Assembly (NCBI RefSeq): GCF_041355105.1
Contig: NZ_JBFUPK010000002.1
Coordinates: forward strand, 998,037 to 1,062,036
Direction of reading: 5' to 3'
Source of the DNA: Terriglobus sp. RCC_193
Lineage (GTDB): Bacteria > Acidobacteriota > Terriglobia > Terriglobales > Acidobacteriaceae
Length of the DNA: 64,000 nucleotides
Of the stretch, positions 1 through 8,793 are shown piece by piece (position 1 is the stretch's first letter; each line of letters begins with the position of its first letter). Below the pieces are notes generated by a model that saw nothing but the letters and a program-made list of their open reading frames with translations, searched no databases and was not told the origin of the DNA. The translations under genes and the position numbers were made by a program.

Positions 1-2
1 AC

Positions 3-1346
3 AAGCAGCCGTACTCCCTGCAGTGGAACTTCGGTATCCAGCGTGAACTGTGGAAGGGGGCCGTCATCACTGCGGATTACATTCATAACTCCTCGCTGAA
101 GATCGGCCAAACCATCGATCTCAACCACATCGGTGCAGCTCGTACCTTCAGCTCAGCAAATGCTCTGGCTGCAATCAACCGCGTGTCCGCTCTTGCCGCG
201 ACCAAGGGAACCTGCGGAACGGCAACTACGGCTACCGCTTCGGCTGTGGTGCAGTGCATCATCACGGCGAATCCGACCTACACCATCAATACCTTTGCTG
301 GTCAGGGTCTCGATACGGCGGCAAACTATACTGCGAGCACGAACTACAAGTACTCCAAGGGAACGGCCTCTTCGGTTACTCCGGCCGCCTTCCCTGGTCT
401 GAATGCTGACCTTGGTTCGGGTGCCTTCATCCGTCCTACGGGGCGGTCTGGCTACGATGCTCTCCAGGTTGTGTACCGTCAGTCGCAGTCGCATCCCGCT
501 CCTGGTATTGATCGTGCAAACTTCCAGGTGTCCTACAACCTCTCGCGTATCGTCTCGAACCTGAGCTCTTCTGACGAGTTCTTCTCCTCAGCTGCGTACG
601 ACAAGGACAACCCGAGCGCCTACATGGGCCGCAACTCTCTCGATCGTAAGCATCAGCTTTCGTTCGGTGGCGCATTCACTATCAAGCATGGTCCGCAGAT
701 TGGTCTCATCGGCCACTTCTTCTCGGCTTTCTCAAGCAACATGACTCTGGACGGCGGTATCGGTAACGGTGCGATCTTCCAGACCAACCTCTCCGGCGAT
801 GGTGCCAACGCACAGGCTCCGGGAGTCCAGCCCTATGACTACATGCACGCTGTCAACGGCGGCTCGATCAGCAACTACATCACTAACTTCAATGGAAACT
901 ACGCTGGCAAGCTGACACCTGCCGGACAGGCTGTGGTAAGCAGCGGCCTCATGACAACCGCCCAGCTCACCACGCTGAAGGGTGTGGTTCAGCCCATCGC
1001 GCAGACTCCACAGGCGTTGGCTCCTAATAACCCGATGTACCGCGCTCTCGATGCCAACATCTCCTACCCCATCCGCTTCCACAAGCTGCGTGAAGGTATG
1101 GAACTGGTACCCTCAGTCGCGTTCTACAACGTAGGTAACTTCAGCAACTTCGGCACCTACACTGGCACGCTGCAGAACACGACCACCGCGGGTGGCACGG
1201 TCAACAGCGGCACTGGCGGAAACGGCTTCATCACCGGTGTGAATAGCTTTGCGGTGAACTCCACCAAGCGCACGCTGCGTGGTGCGGGTACCTTCGCTCA
1301 GGGTGCTCCTCGCCAGGCGGAGTTTGCACTCAAGCTGAACTTCTAA
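3..1346 (+). CDS. TonB-dependent receptor, C-terminal part (5' end outside window)
   Basis: This is the last ~447 residues of an outer-membrane beta-barrel protein. The reading frame is open from the first bases of the window, so the gene begins upstream. The segment is rich in Gly, Asn, Ser and aromatic residues in alternating patterns. It contains a typical 'LQWNFGIQREL' barrel strand near its beginning and ends in K-L-N-F with a terminal Phe, the usual C-terminal signature for barrel insertion. In Acidobacteria such proteins are Oar-like receptors taking up large or scarce nutrients; the plug and regulatory domains are not visible here. A hairpin terminator follows directly. The substrate is unknown. 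Confidence 0.85.
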   Translation, partial: KQPYSLQWNFGIQRELWKGAVITADYIHNSSLKIGQTIDLNHIGAARTFSSANALAAINRVSALAATKGTCGTATTATASAVVQCIITANPTYTINTFAGQGLDTAANYTASTNYKYSKGTASSVTPAAFPGLNADLGSGAFIRPTGRSGYDALQVVYRQSQSHPAPGIDRANFQVSYNLSRIVSNLSSSDEFFSSAAYDKDNPSAYMGRNSLDRKHQLSFGGAFTIKHGPQIGLIGHFFSAFSSNMTLDGGIGNGAIFQTNLSGDGANAQAPGVQPYDYMHAVNGGSISNYITNFNGNYAGKLTPAGQAVVSSGLMTTAQLTTLKGVVQPIAQTPQALAPNNPMYRALDANISYPIRFHKLREGMELVPSVAFYNVGNFSNFGTYTGTLQNTTTAGGTVNSGTGGNGFITGVNSFAVNSTKRTLRGAGTFAQGAPRQAEFALKLNF

Positions 1347-1362
1347 CCGCTAACTCAACAAC

Positions 1363-1392
1363 AGAAAGGGACCGTTTCGGCGGTCCCTTTCT
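1363..1392 (+). terminator. Hairpin terminator after the TonB receptor
   Basis: An 11-bp perfect stem (AGAAAGGGACC / GGTCCCTTTCT) with an 8-nt loop lies 16 nt after the receptor stop codon. No long T-run follows, so termination may be imperfect. Confidence 0.7.
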
Positions 1393-1471
1393 GCGTTTGC
1401 GAGCGACTCGTATTCGGCGGCCAATGAATCGTGCTGTCTACTGTTCATTCGACACGGTATGCTGTTGGACC

Positions 1472-2539
1472 ATGAAGATTCTTACCTCTCTTGCCACGCT
1501 CAGTCTGTCCGCTTTGCTTACTCTGGGTGCCTTTGCGCAGAAGAATTCGTTGCGCATTACGGCCATTGACGTAGAGGGTGGGCAGGCAACCTTATTTGTT
1601 ACGCCTTCCGGACAGTCGCTGCTGGTGGATACAGGTTGGGACAAGAACAATGGGCGTGATGCGGACCGCATTGTTGCGGCGGCGAAGGCGATGGGGCTTT
1701 CGCGCATCGACACGGTATTGTTGACGCACTATCACGACGACCACATCGGCGGTGTGCCTCAGCTTGCGGAGCGGTTTCCCATTGGCGCCTTTCTGGATCA
1801 TGGAGAGCGCATTCCGAGCGATCCCAATGACACGTCTTTTCTTGCGAATTACCGGCAGTTGCTGGCGACCGGCAAGTACAAACACTTCGTCGTAAAGGCG
1901 GGAGATAAGCTGCCTGCTCCGGGCTTTGACGCGGTGGCGATTAGCAGTGCGGGTGTCGTGATGGATCATGATCGTGAGGCTCCCGCAGTCCACAGGGGCT
2001 CGAATCCTCTGTGCGCGAATGTGCAGCAGCCTGCCACGGATACGCAGGAGAACGGCCAGTCGCTTGGCATCATGATTCGTTTTGCAGGGCGGAAGATTGT
2101 GGATGCGGGTGACCTCACTTCAGATCGTGAATATTCGCTGGTATGCCCCGTGAACAAACTTGGCGTTGTCGACTTGCTCATCGTTTCGCATCATGGTGTG
2201 GACTGGAGCAGCAGCCCGGTATTTATCAATTCCATTGCGCCGCGCGTGGCCATTATGGATAACGGCGCGCACAAAGGGGCGAGTACATCGGTGATTGATA
2301 CGATTCGTAAATCGTCACGAATGGAGGCCTTGTATCAACTTCATCTGGCGCCACCCGCAGGCTCGCCAAATCCTGGGAAAACGCCGCAGGAAGGCCCGGA
2401 GCACAATGTGCCGGAGGCCTTCATTGCCAATACACCAGGTACCGATGGCAGGAATGTGGTCATTGCCATCGGTGCGGATGGAGTCATGCGTGTGACGAAC
2501 GAGCGTACCGGCGGTACGAAACAGTTCGCCCATAAGTAA
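1472..2539 (+). CDS. Secreted metallo-beta-lactamase-fold hydrolase (ComEC C-domain-like)
   Basis: A 355-residue protein with an N-terminal signal peptide (hydrophobic stretch, cleavage likely after A-F-A-Q near residue 23). It is followed by a metallo-beta-lactamase fold carrying the metal-binding motif H-Y-H-D-D-H at residues 86-91, a later D-A-G-D, and V-S-H-H-G near the C-terminal third. That arrangement resembles the stand-alone relatives of the ComEC/Rec2 hydrolase domain. The start is placed at the Met before the signal peptide, because 25 in-frame codons upstream look non-coding. The substrate is unknown; phosphodiester or lactone hydrolysis in the periplasm is an inference from the fold. 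There are no competence genes around it. Confidence 0.75.
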   Translation: MKILTSLATLSLSALLTLGAFAQKNSLRITAIDVEGGQATLFVTPSGQSLLVDTGWDKNNGRDADRIVAAAKAMGLSRIDTVLLTHYHDDHIGGVPQLAERFPIGAFLDHGERIPSDPNDTSFLANYRQLLATGKYKHFVVKAGDKLPAPGFDAVAISSAGVVMDHDREAPAVHRGSNPLCANVQQPATDTQENGQSLGIMIRFAGRKIVDAGDLTSDREYSLVCPVNKLGVVDLLIVSHHGVDWSSSPVFINSIAPRVAIMDNGAHKGASTSVIDTIRKSSRMEALYQLHLAPPAGSPNPGKTPQEGPEHNVPEAFIANTPGTDGRNVVIAIGADGVMRVTNERTGGTKQFAHK

Positions 2540-2630
2540 GCCGCCGTTGTTGCGCGCACTACTGCTATGTCCATGAGGATGGCCTGGCCAGTTCTGCAAT
2601 CGGGCGGCGCACAGAGTATGCTTCAGGCAG

Positions 2631-5483
2631 ATGCCGGGTCACCCTTATCAGCACACGGATCGCGAGATTCTGCGGCGCATTCAACGCGCTGGCGGTCGCG
2701 CGGGTTACAAACAACTGGTTCGCGAACTGGGCATGGGCGGCGGCCGCGAACGCCGCATGTTGCTGGAGCAACTCATGCGCATGACGGCTCGTGGCGTCCT
2801 GGTGAAGATCGACCAGGAGCACTGGGCGCTACCGGAAGCAAATGTCGAACGTGCAAAGAACGATAGTCGCATTGCTGGTGGTCGCCGTGGCTTCGCGCAT
2901 GATCTGAAGCGCCGCGTGCGGGAACGCATGGATGCGCGTGAGGGCAGCCGCAAGGATCTGATTGCGGGCAAGCTGCAGTTGCATCGTGACGGCTATGGTT
3001 TTGTGCGGCCGACGGATAGCACATCATCGGATGGCGATCTGTTCATTCCACCGCATGAGTTGAACGGAGCCATGCAGGGTGACCAGGTGCTGGTTTTGCC
3101 TGCTCCTCCTTCGCGTGACGGTCGCCGCAGCGGTCGCATTGTGCGCGTGCTCACGCGTCGCAACCCTACGGTCGTTGGGATATTCCATGCAGCAGGTGCG
3201 CGTGGTCGTGCGATCGATCACAGCAGTGACGACGTTCGGCTTCGAGGCAGCTACGTCACGCCTCTGGATGTGCGTATGCCTCAACCGGTACTGATTGAGA
3301 ATGACCACGACCTTCCGGCCGCGGCTATCACACCACATCGCACGCTTGGCGCGGAGGCGAGCGCGCAAGAGCATGCGTGGGATGGCACATTGCAGAACCT
3401 GCACGGGCTTGCGGTGGATGTGGAGATCACGCAGTATCCCACGGAGTATTCGCCGGCGCGTGGGCGCGTGATTGAAGTGCTGGGGTCGCCAGATGCATTT
3501 GGTGTGGATGTCGAGATTGTCATTCGCAAACATCACTTACCGCATGTGTTCCCTGCGAATGTGTTAGCCGAGGCGCAGGACGCAGCACTGCGCAATGTCG
3601 CTTCACTGGATGACAACGAGATACGTGCACGCAGGGATTTTCGCGGCGAAGCAATCGTCACCATTGATGGGGAGACTGCGAAAGATTTTGATGATGCAGT
3701 CCTGGTGCGCAAACGTGACGACGGCACATGGGAGTTGCAGGTTCACATTGCCGATGTTGCGGAGTACGTGCTTGATGGCACGGATCTTGATCTGGAAGCG
3801 CGCTTGCGTGGCAACAGTGTGTACTTCCCGGACCGTGCGGTGCCCATGCTGCCGCAGGAGCTGTCGAACGGCGAATGTTCGCTACGGCCCGATGAAGATC
3901 GCATGGTGTTGTCCTGCATTGCAACGATCGATAGCGAAGGCAATGTGCTGGGGTATGAAGTATGCGAAGGCGTTATCCGTTCTGCGCGCCGCATGACGTA
4001 TACGAAGGTGCAGAAGATCCTCGACGGCGATGAAGAACTGCGTGCGGAGTATGCGGGGTTTGTGCCGCAGTTTGAACTCATGCTGGAGCTTGCGCAGAAG
4101 TTGAATGGCAAGCGAGTGAAGCGCGGTTCGATTGATTTTGATCTGCCGGAGCCGGTGATTGATTTCGACGAAAACGGCGCGATGCGAGGTGTGCATAAGG
4201 CAGAGCGCGCGTGGTCCAACCGCATTATTGAAGAGTTCATGTTGTGCGCCAATGAATGCGTGGCGCGGTGGATGGAAGCAAGCGGTGTGCCGGCAATGTA
4301 TCGCATTCATGAGATGCCAGATCCGAAGCGCATTGTGGAGTTTGAAGATGCGGCGGCGGCATTCGGTGTATCGCTTGGTGTTGGTGCGTTGCCTGTGAAG
4401 ACGTTGACGATGAAGGCGGATCGTCGTGATCAGCGTCGTCAGAGTGAACGAGGCCGCGATGGCCGCAGACCGCATCAGCATGAAGTGTCTGCGCATATTG
4501 AAGTGGAGCCGCAGATGTATCAGCGCCTGGCCGCAAAGATACAGGGCAGGCCGGAAGAGCGCATTCTCAGTTATCTGATGCTGCGTTCGTTGAAGCAGGC
4601 GAAGTATTCCGAGAAGAATGAGGGGCACTTCGCGCTTGCTGCGCCTGCGTATACGCACTTTACTTCGCCGATTCGCCGCTATCCTGACTTGATTGTGCAT
4701 CGTGTGGTGAAGACGCTGCTTGCGGAAGGCGCTTCGCCATTCGGAGGCCCAGAGGAGACGGCATCGTCCTCAGCGCAACGATTCGCAGCGACTCACTCTC
4801 ACGAATTAATTCATGCAGAAGGTTATGACGAGCTGTATCCGCGCGAAGAGATTGCGGCCATTGCGCAGGAGTGCAGCGAGACGGAGCGTCGTGCTGCCGA
4901 TGCGGAACGTGAACTGATCGAGTGGAAGAAGATCGCGTTCATGAGTGACCGCGTGGGGGAAGACTTTGCCGCGATGGTGCTCTCCGTAACAAAATACGGA
5001 GCGTATGTGGAATTGCACGATCTGTATGTGGAAGGTCTTGTGCCGATTCATTCCCTTACAGACGACCACTACACATATCGCGAAAATGCTCGCGAAATAC
5101 GCGGATCGAAAAGCGGTAAGACGATCCGTCCTGGGATGCAGGTGCGTGTCCTGCTTGATCGTATTGATCGCGGCAATCGCAGGCTGCAGTTTGCGATTAT
5201 CCCGCATGAAGAAGTTGCAGCGGAAGGCACGCGCCCATTTGTCAGCAAGCGGACAGGCAAGACAATAGAGCGTAAAGAGAAGCAGCCGACTGCGAGAACA
5301 GAGGGGCTGCGTCCTGCGAAGGGCGCTAAGTCGCGTACTGGTAAGTCGCGTACTGCTAAGCCGCAATTGTCGAATGAATCTCCCTTTGCGAAGTTTGCGA
5401 CGATTGATGGTGTGAAGCCTCGGCGACGCAAGAACAAAGACCTGATTGCAGCAAGCCGAAAGAAGAAGGGCAAGCGTAGTTAG
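2631..5483 (+). CDS. rnr: Ribonuclease R (VacB/RNase II family 3'-5' exoribonuclease)
   Basis: A 950-residue protein with the RNase R domain order: an N-terminal winged-helix region (residues ~8-70), OB/cold-shock segments (~100-330), the RNB catalytic domain with the acidic cluster D-F-D-D near residues 348-351 and R-R-Y-P-D-L near 682, then an S1 RNA-binding domain (~775-850). A Lys/Arg-rich tail of roughly 90 residues ends the protein. RNase R degrades structured RNA processively from the 3' end in the cytoplasm. It is longer than the E. coli enzyme (813 aa), partly because of a charged insert around residues 595-620 and the tail. hrpB starts 2 nt after its stop, implying a shared transcript for two RNA-related enzymes. 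Confidence 0.95.
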   Translation: MPGHPYQHTDREILRRIQRAGGRAGYKQLVRELGMGGGRERRMLLEQLMRMTARGVLVKIDQEHWALPEANVERAKNDSRIAGGRRGFAHDLKRRVRERMDAREGSRKDLIAGKLQLHRDGYGFVRPTDSTSSDGDLFIPPHELNGAMQGDQVLVLPAPPSRDGRRSGRIVRVLTRRNPTVVGIFHAAGARGRAIDHSSDDVRLRGSYVTPLDVRMPQPVLIENDHDLPAAAITPHRTLGAEASAQEHAWDGTLQNLHGLAVDVEITQYPTEYSPARGRVIEVLGSPDAFGVDVEIVIRKHHLPHVFPANVLAEAQDAALRNVASLDDNEIRARRDFRGEAIVTIDGETAKDFDDAVLVRKRDDGTWELQVHIADVAEYVLDGTDLDLEARLRGNSVYFPDRAVPMLPQELSNGECSLRPDEDRMVLSCIATIDSEGNVLGYEVCEGVIRSARRMTYTKVQKILDGDEELRAEYAGFVPQFELMLELAQKLNGKRVKRGSIDFDLPEPVIDFDENGAMRGVHKAERAWSNRIIEEFMLCANECVARWMEASGVPAMYRIHEMPDPKRIVEFEDAAAAFGVSLGVGALPVKTLTMKADRRDQRRQSERGRDGRRPHQHEVSAHIEVEPQMYQRLAAKIQGRPEERILSYLMLRSLKQAKYSEKNEGHFALAAPAYTHFTSPIRRYPDLIVHRVVKTLLAEGASPFGGPEETASSSAQRFAATHSHELIHAEGYDELYPREEIAAIAQECSETERRAADAERELIEWKKIAFMSDRVGEDFAAMVLSVTKYGAYVELHDLYVEGLVPIHSLTDDHYTYRENAREIRGSKSGKTIRPGMQVRVLLDRIDRGNRRLQFAIIPHEEVAAEGTRPFVSKRTGKTIERKEKQPTARTEGLRPAKGAKSRTGKSRTAKPQLSNESPFAKFATIDGVKPRRRKNKDLIAASRKKKGKRS

Positions 5484-5485
5484 CA

Positions 5486-7903
5486 ATGTGCGCTGCGCTG
5501 TCGTCTCGCAAACTGCATCTGCCTGTCGACGATCTGTTACCGGAGATTGTTGCGGTAATGCATTCGTCACACGCGTTGGTATTGCAGGCAGAACCTGGTG
5601 CAGGCAAGACAACACGTGTTCCACCAGCATTGCTGGATGTGGTGCAGGGCGATGTGATTGTGCTGGAGCCACGCCGTCTTCCTGCGCGCATGGCAGCGCG
5701 GCGTGTTGCTCAGGAGATGGGCGAAGAGGTGGGAGCCACCGTTGGCTATCAGGTGCGCTTCGATGAGAAGGTCAGTGCAAAGACGCGGCTTCGCTTTTTG
5801 ACGGAAGGCATTTTCCTCCGCCGCTTGATTGCCGATCCTACATTGCGCGGTGTGGGGGCAGTGGTGCTGGATGAGTTTCATGAACGGCATCTGGATGGTG
5901 ATCTTGCACTGGCGCTGATGCGTCGAGTGCAGCAGACATCGCGGCCTGACCTGAAGATACTGGTGATATCGGCCACACTGGATGCCGCGCCCATTGCGGA
6001 GTTTCTTGGTGGATGCCCGGTGATGGATGCGCCGGGGCGTGTGTTTCCGTTGACGATTGCATACACGCCACAGGCTGCAGAGCCTCTTCATGTGCAGGTG
6101 CGCATGGCAGTGCAGCGATTGATGCGCGAAGGACATCGTGGTCACATGTTGGTGTTCTTACCCGGCGCTGCGGAGATTCGTCGTGCTATGCGTGAATGCG
6201 AAAACGTTACGCAAAGTCATGGCTTGTTGATGTTGTCTTTGCATGGTGATCTTTCTCCCGCGGAACAGGATCGTGCGGTTGGGCCATCGACGCAGCAGAA
6301 GCTGATTCTCTCCACGAATGTTGCGGAGAGTTCCGTCACGGTGGAAGGGGTTACCGCGGTGATTGATAGTGGGCTGGCGCGCATTGCATCGCATTCACCG
6401 TGGACGGGCTTGCCCACGCTGGAGATCAAGCGCATCAGTAAGGCAAGTGCGAAACAGCGTGCGGGGCGCGCTGGCAGAACCGCTCCTGGGCAGGTATTGC
6501 GTTTGTATTCCGAGATGGATTTCTCGCCGCGCGCAGACCATGATGTGCCGGAGATTCTACGCAGCGATCTGTCAGAGCTTGCACTTGCATTGCGCGCCAT
6601 GAAGCCAGCTTTGTGCGCGAAAGATGTTGCGTGGCTTACACCACCGGACGCGGATGCGTTGTCGCAGGCAGAGACATTGCTGGATCGGCTTGGAGCAGAG
6701 GATGAGATGGCGCGTCAGCTTGCACGATACCCACTGCCGGTGCGGCTGGCGCGCATGATGGTGGCGGCACAGGAACGGGGCGTGGCAGCAGAAGCTGCAA
6801 CGGCTGCGGCGTTGCTAAGCGTGGGTGGGAAAGTTGAGCGCAATGATCTGCTCGCTGCAATGGACGCACAGGTTGCGCAACCCGATCCAAAGGTACGGCA
6901 GACGGAGCAGCAGCTTCGTCGGATTGCCGGCGTTGCCGCAGGGGCAAGGCATGGTGCAGTAGATGAACCGCTGCTGCTTTCTGTGCTGCAGGGTTTTCCC
7001 GACCGTGTTGCGAGAAGGCGCAACGGTAAAGAGATGCTGTTGAGCGGCGGTGGCTCTGCGGAAGTGCAGGGTGACGCTTTGCCTTACGAGTTTGCCGTGG
7101 TGATGGATGCAGAAGACCGTAGCGATCGTCCGTTGCCACTGGTGCGCATGGCGTCGCGTATCGAGCCAGACTGGTTGATCGACCTGTTTCCGGAACGTGT
7201 GAAAGAAGAAGAGACGCTCACGTGGAATCGCAACGCAGAGCGTGTGGAAGCGGTCACGTCATTGCGCTACGAGGGGCTGTTGCTGCAAGAGTGGCGCGAT
7301 GCAGGTCCAGATGCGGAACATGCCTCAAAGCTATTGGCAGAGCAGGCTGTGGCTGCGGGTGTTGGCCGTTTTCTGGATGCGGAGGCAATGGAGAATCTGC
7401 GGGCGCGTGCTGTATTTGCAGGGCTTCCCGTGCCGGATGTGCAGCAGGAACTGGAGGAGCTTTGCATAGGGCTGAGCCGTTTTTCGTTTGAAGAGCTGCG
7501 ACGTGTTGCAGAGAGTTTATTGCCGACACTCGAGGCAAAACTGGAATCGCAACGGCTCCGTGAACTGGCTCCTGCAACGCTGAAGCTGAAGGCCGGACGG
7601 CAGGTGAAGGTGCATTACGAAACGGGCAAACCGCCGTGGATTGCGTCGCGAATGCAGGACTTCTTTGGCATGGAAGATGGGCCGCGTGTTGGCCCGGAAC
7701 GGACACCGGTGGTAATGCATCTGCTGGGGCCAAATCAGCGCGCGGTGCAGACGACGGCTGATCTCCGCGGATTCTGGCAGCGGCTGTATCCTGAAGTGCG
7801 TCGCGAACTTATGAGGCGTTATCCACGGCATAAGTGGCCGGAAAATCCTCTTTCGGCGGAGGCGGTGGAAGAGGCAAAGCACCAGCCCGGACGGCGTTCC
7901 TGA
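5486..7903 (+). CDS. hrpB: ATP-dependent helicase HrpB
   Basis: An 805-residue DEAH-box helicase. Walker A is E-P-G-A-G-K-T-T-R (about residues 35-43), motif II is D-E-F-H-E-R-H (~130), motif III is S-A-T, and motif VI is Q-R-A-G-R-A-G-R (~325-335). The C-terminal half carries the HrpB-specific region ending in a W-P-E-N-P-type motif (K-W-P-E-N-P-L). Length and order match bacterial HrpB, whose cellular RNA substrate is poorly defined. The ATG lies 2 nt beyond the rnr stop, so translation may be coupled. Confidence 0.93.
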   Translation: MCAALSSRKLHLPVDDLLPEIVAVMHSSHALVLQAEPGAGKTTRVPPALLDVVQGDVIVLEPRRLPARMAARRVAQEMGEEVGATVGYQVRFDEKVSAKTRLRFLTEGIFLRRLIADPTLRGVGAVVLDEFHERHLDGDLALALMRRVQQTSRPDLKILVISATLDAAPIAEFLGGCPVMDAPGRVFPLTIAYTPQAAEPLHVQVRMAVQRLMREGHRGHMLVFLPGAAEIRRAMRECENVTQSHGLLMLSLHGDLSPAEQDRAVGPSTQQKLILSTNVAESSVTVEGVTAVIDSGLARIASHSPWTGLPTLEIKRISKASAKQRAGRAGRTAPGQVLRLYSEMDFSPRADHDVPEILRSDLSELALALRAMKPALCAKDVAWLTPPDADALSQAETLLDRLGAEDEMARQLARYPLPVRLARMMVAAQERGVAAEAATAAALLSVGGKVERNDLLAAMDAQVAQPDPKVRQTEQQLRRIAGVAAGARHGAVDEPLLLSVLQGFPDRVARRRNGKEMLLSGGGSAEVQGDALPYEFAVVMDAEDRSDRPLPLVRMASRIEPDWLIDLFPERVKEEETLTWNRNAERVEAVTSLRYEGLLLQEWRDAGPDAEHASKLLAEQAVAAGVGRFLDAEAMENLRARAVFAGLPVPDVQQELEELCIGLSRFSFEELRRVAESLLPTLEAKLESQRLRELAPATLKLKAGRQVKVHYETGKPPWIASRMQDFFGMEDGPRVGPERTPVVMHLLGPNQRAVQTTADLRGFWQRLYPEVRRELMRRYPRHKWPENPLSAEAVEEAKHQPGRRS

Positions 7904-7995
7904 CCGTTTCGAAGCTTCGCCAGCGCTTATGCGTCTAATCTGTAAAGGTATGGCGCGGCGAGTGACCTGACGCCGCTCCGGAGAGAGTTCATACG

Positions 7996-8664
7996 ATGTA
8001 CGTGAATCGCACCAACGGTTATCCCACCGTAATCGACGTTCCGCGCGAAGGTACTGCACCGCTGCTGGCGAAGGTGCTGGGTATCACTGCGCTTGGATTT
8101 TTCATTACTGCCATTGGCGTGGCGACTGCGCCCTCATGGAGCATGCTGCCTGGTCTCATCGCGGTGCTTGCTCTGGTTTTCGCCATCAACGGCGTGAAGC
8201 GACAGAGCCCCGTATTGGCTTTGGGACTGTTTCTTGCGCTGGCGTTCTTTATGGGCTGGGAGATTGCGCCCATCATCCACGCCTACGTACGCATGATTGG
8301 AACTTACGTTGTTTTCCAGGCGGCCATGACCACGGGCCTGGGTATGACAGCGCTGGCGTGTGTTTCCTATCTATTCAGCATTGATTACCGCAGGCTCAGC
8401 GGCATTGCCGGTGCAGGGCTGCTGGTGCTGATCCTGGTCGGCGTGGCCAGCATGTTCTTCCATTTCCTGTCGCCGACGACTTACTCGTGGATGGCGCTGG
8501 CCATCTTTACAGCGCTGACCGTGGCCGATTTTGCACGCATCCGTGCCGGTGGCGATGGGATGACTGCGACGCAGCTTGCTGTGGGTATTTATCTGGATGC
8601 CATTAACATCTTCCTGATCCTGTTGCAGCTTTTCGGCAGCGGTGGACGCGATCGTCGTAATTAA
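7996..8664 (+). CDS. Bax inhibitor-1 / YccA-like integral membrane protein
   Basis: A 222-residue protein that is almost entirely membrane-spanning (about seven hydrophobic segments). The C-terminal Y-L-D-A-I-N-I-F-L-I-L-L-Q-L-F-G is the hallmark of the Bax-inhibitor-1/UPF0005 family, in which the conserved Asp acts as part of a pH or calcium switch in known members. Here it probably sits in the inner membrane; some relatives interact with FtsH. A purine-rich GGAGAGAG precedes the ATG. It is transcribed alone and followed by a strong terminator. Confidence 0.85.
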   Translation: MYVNRTNGYPTVIDVPREGTAPLLAKVLGITALGFFITAIGVATAPSWSMLPGLIAVLALVFAINGVKRQSPVLALGLFLALAFFMGWEIAPIIHAYVRMIGTYVVFQAAMTTGLGMTALACVSYLFSIDYRRLSGIAGAGLLVLILVGVASMFFHFLSPTTYSWMALAIFTALTVADFARIRAGGDGMTATQLAVGIYLDAINIFLILLQLFGSGGRDRRN

Positions 8665-8684
8665 GGAAACAGCGGTTATGAGAG

Positions 8685-8711
8685 GGCCGGAGTATTTTGC
8701 TCCGGCCTTTT
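8685..8711 (+). terminator. Rho-independent terminator after the BI-1 gene
   Basis: A perfect 8-bp GC-rich stem (GGCCGGAG / CTCCGGCC) with a 7-nt loop is followed by TTTTCT. Confidence 0.85.
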
Positions 8712-8793
8712 CTATTGGCTTTTGCGTCACGGGGTAAGATGACGTTGCTAAAGTTCACGACAATGAAATTGCCGCTTTGATTTAATACTTCTC

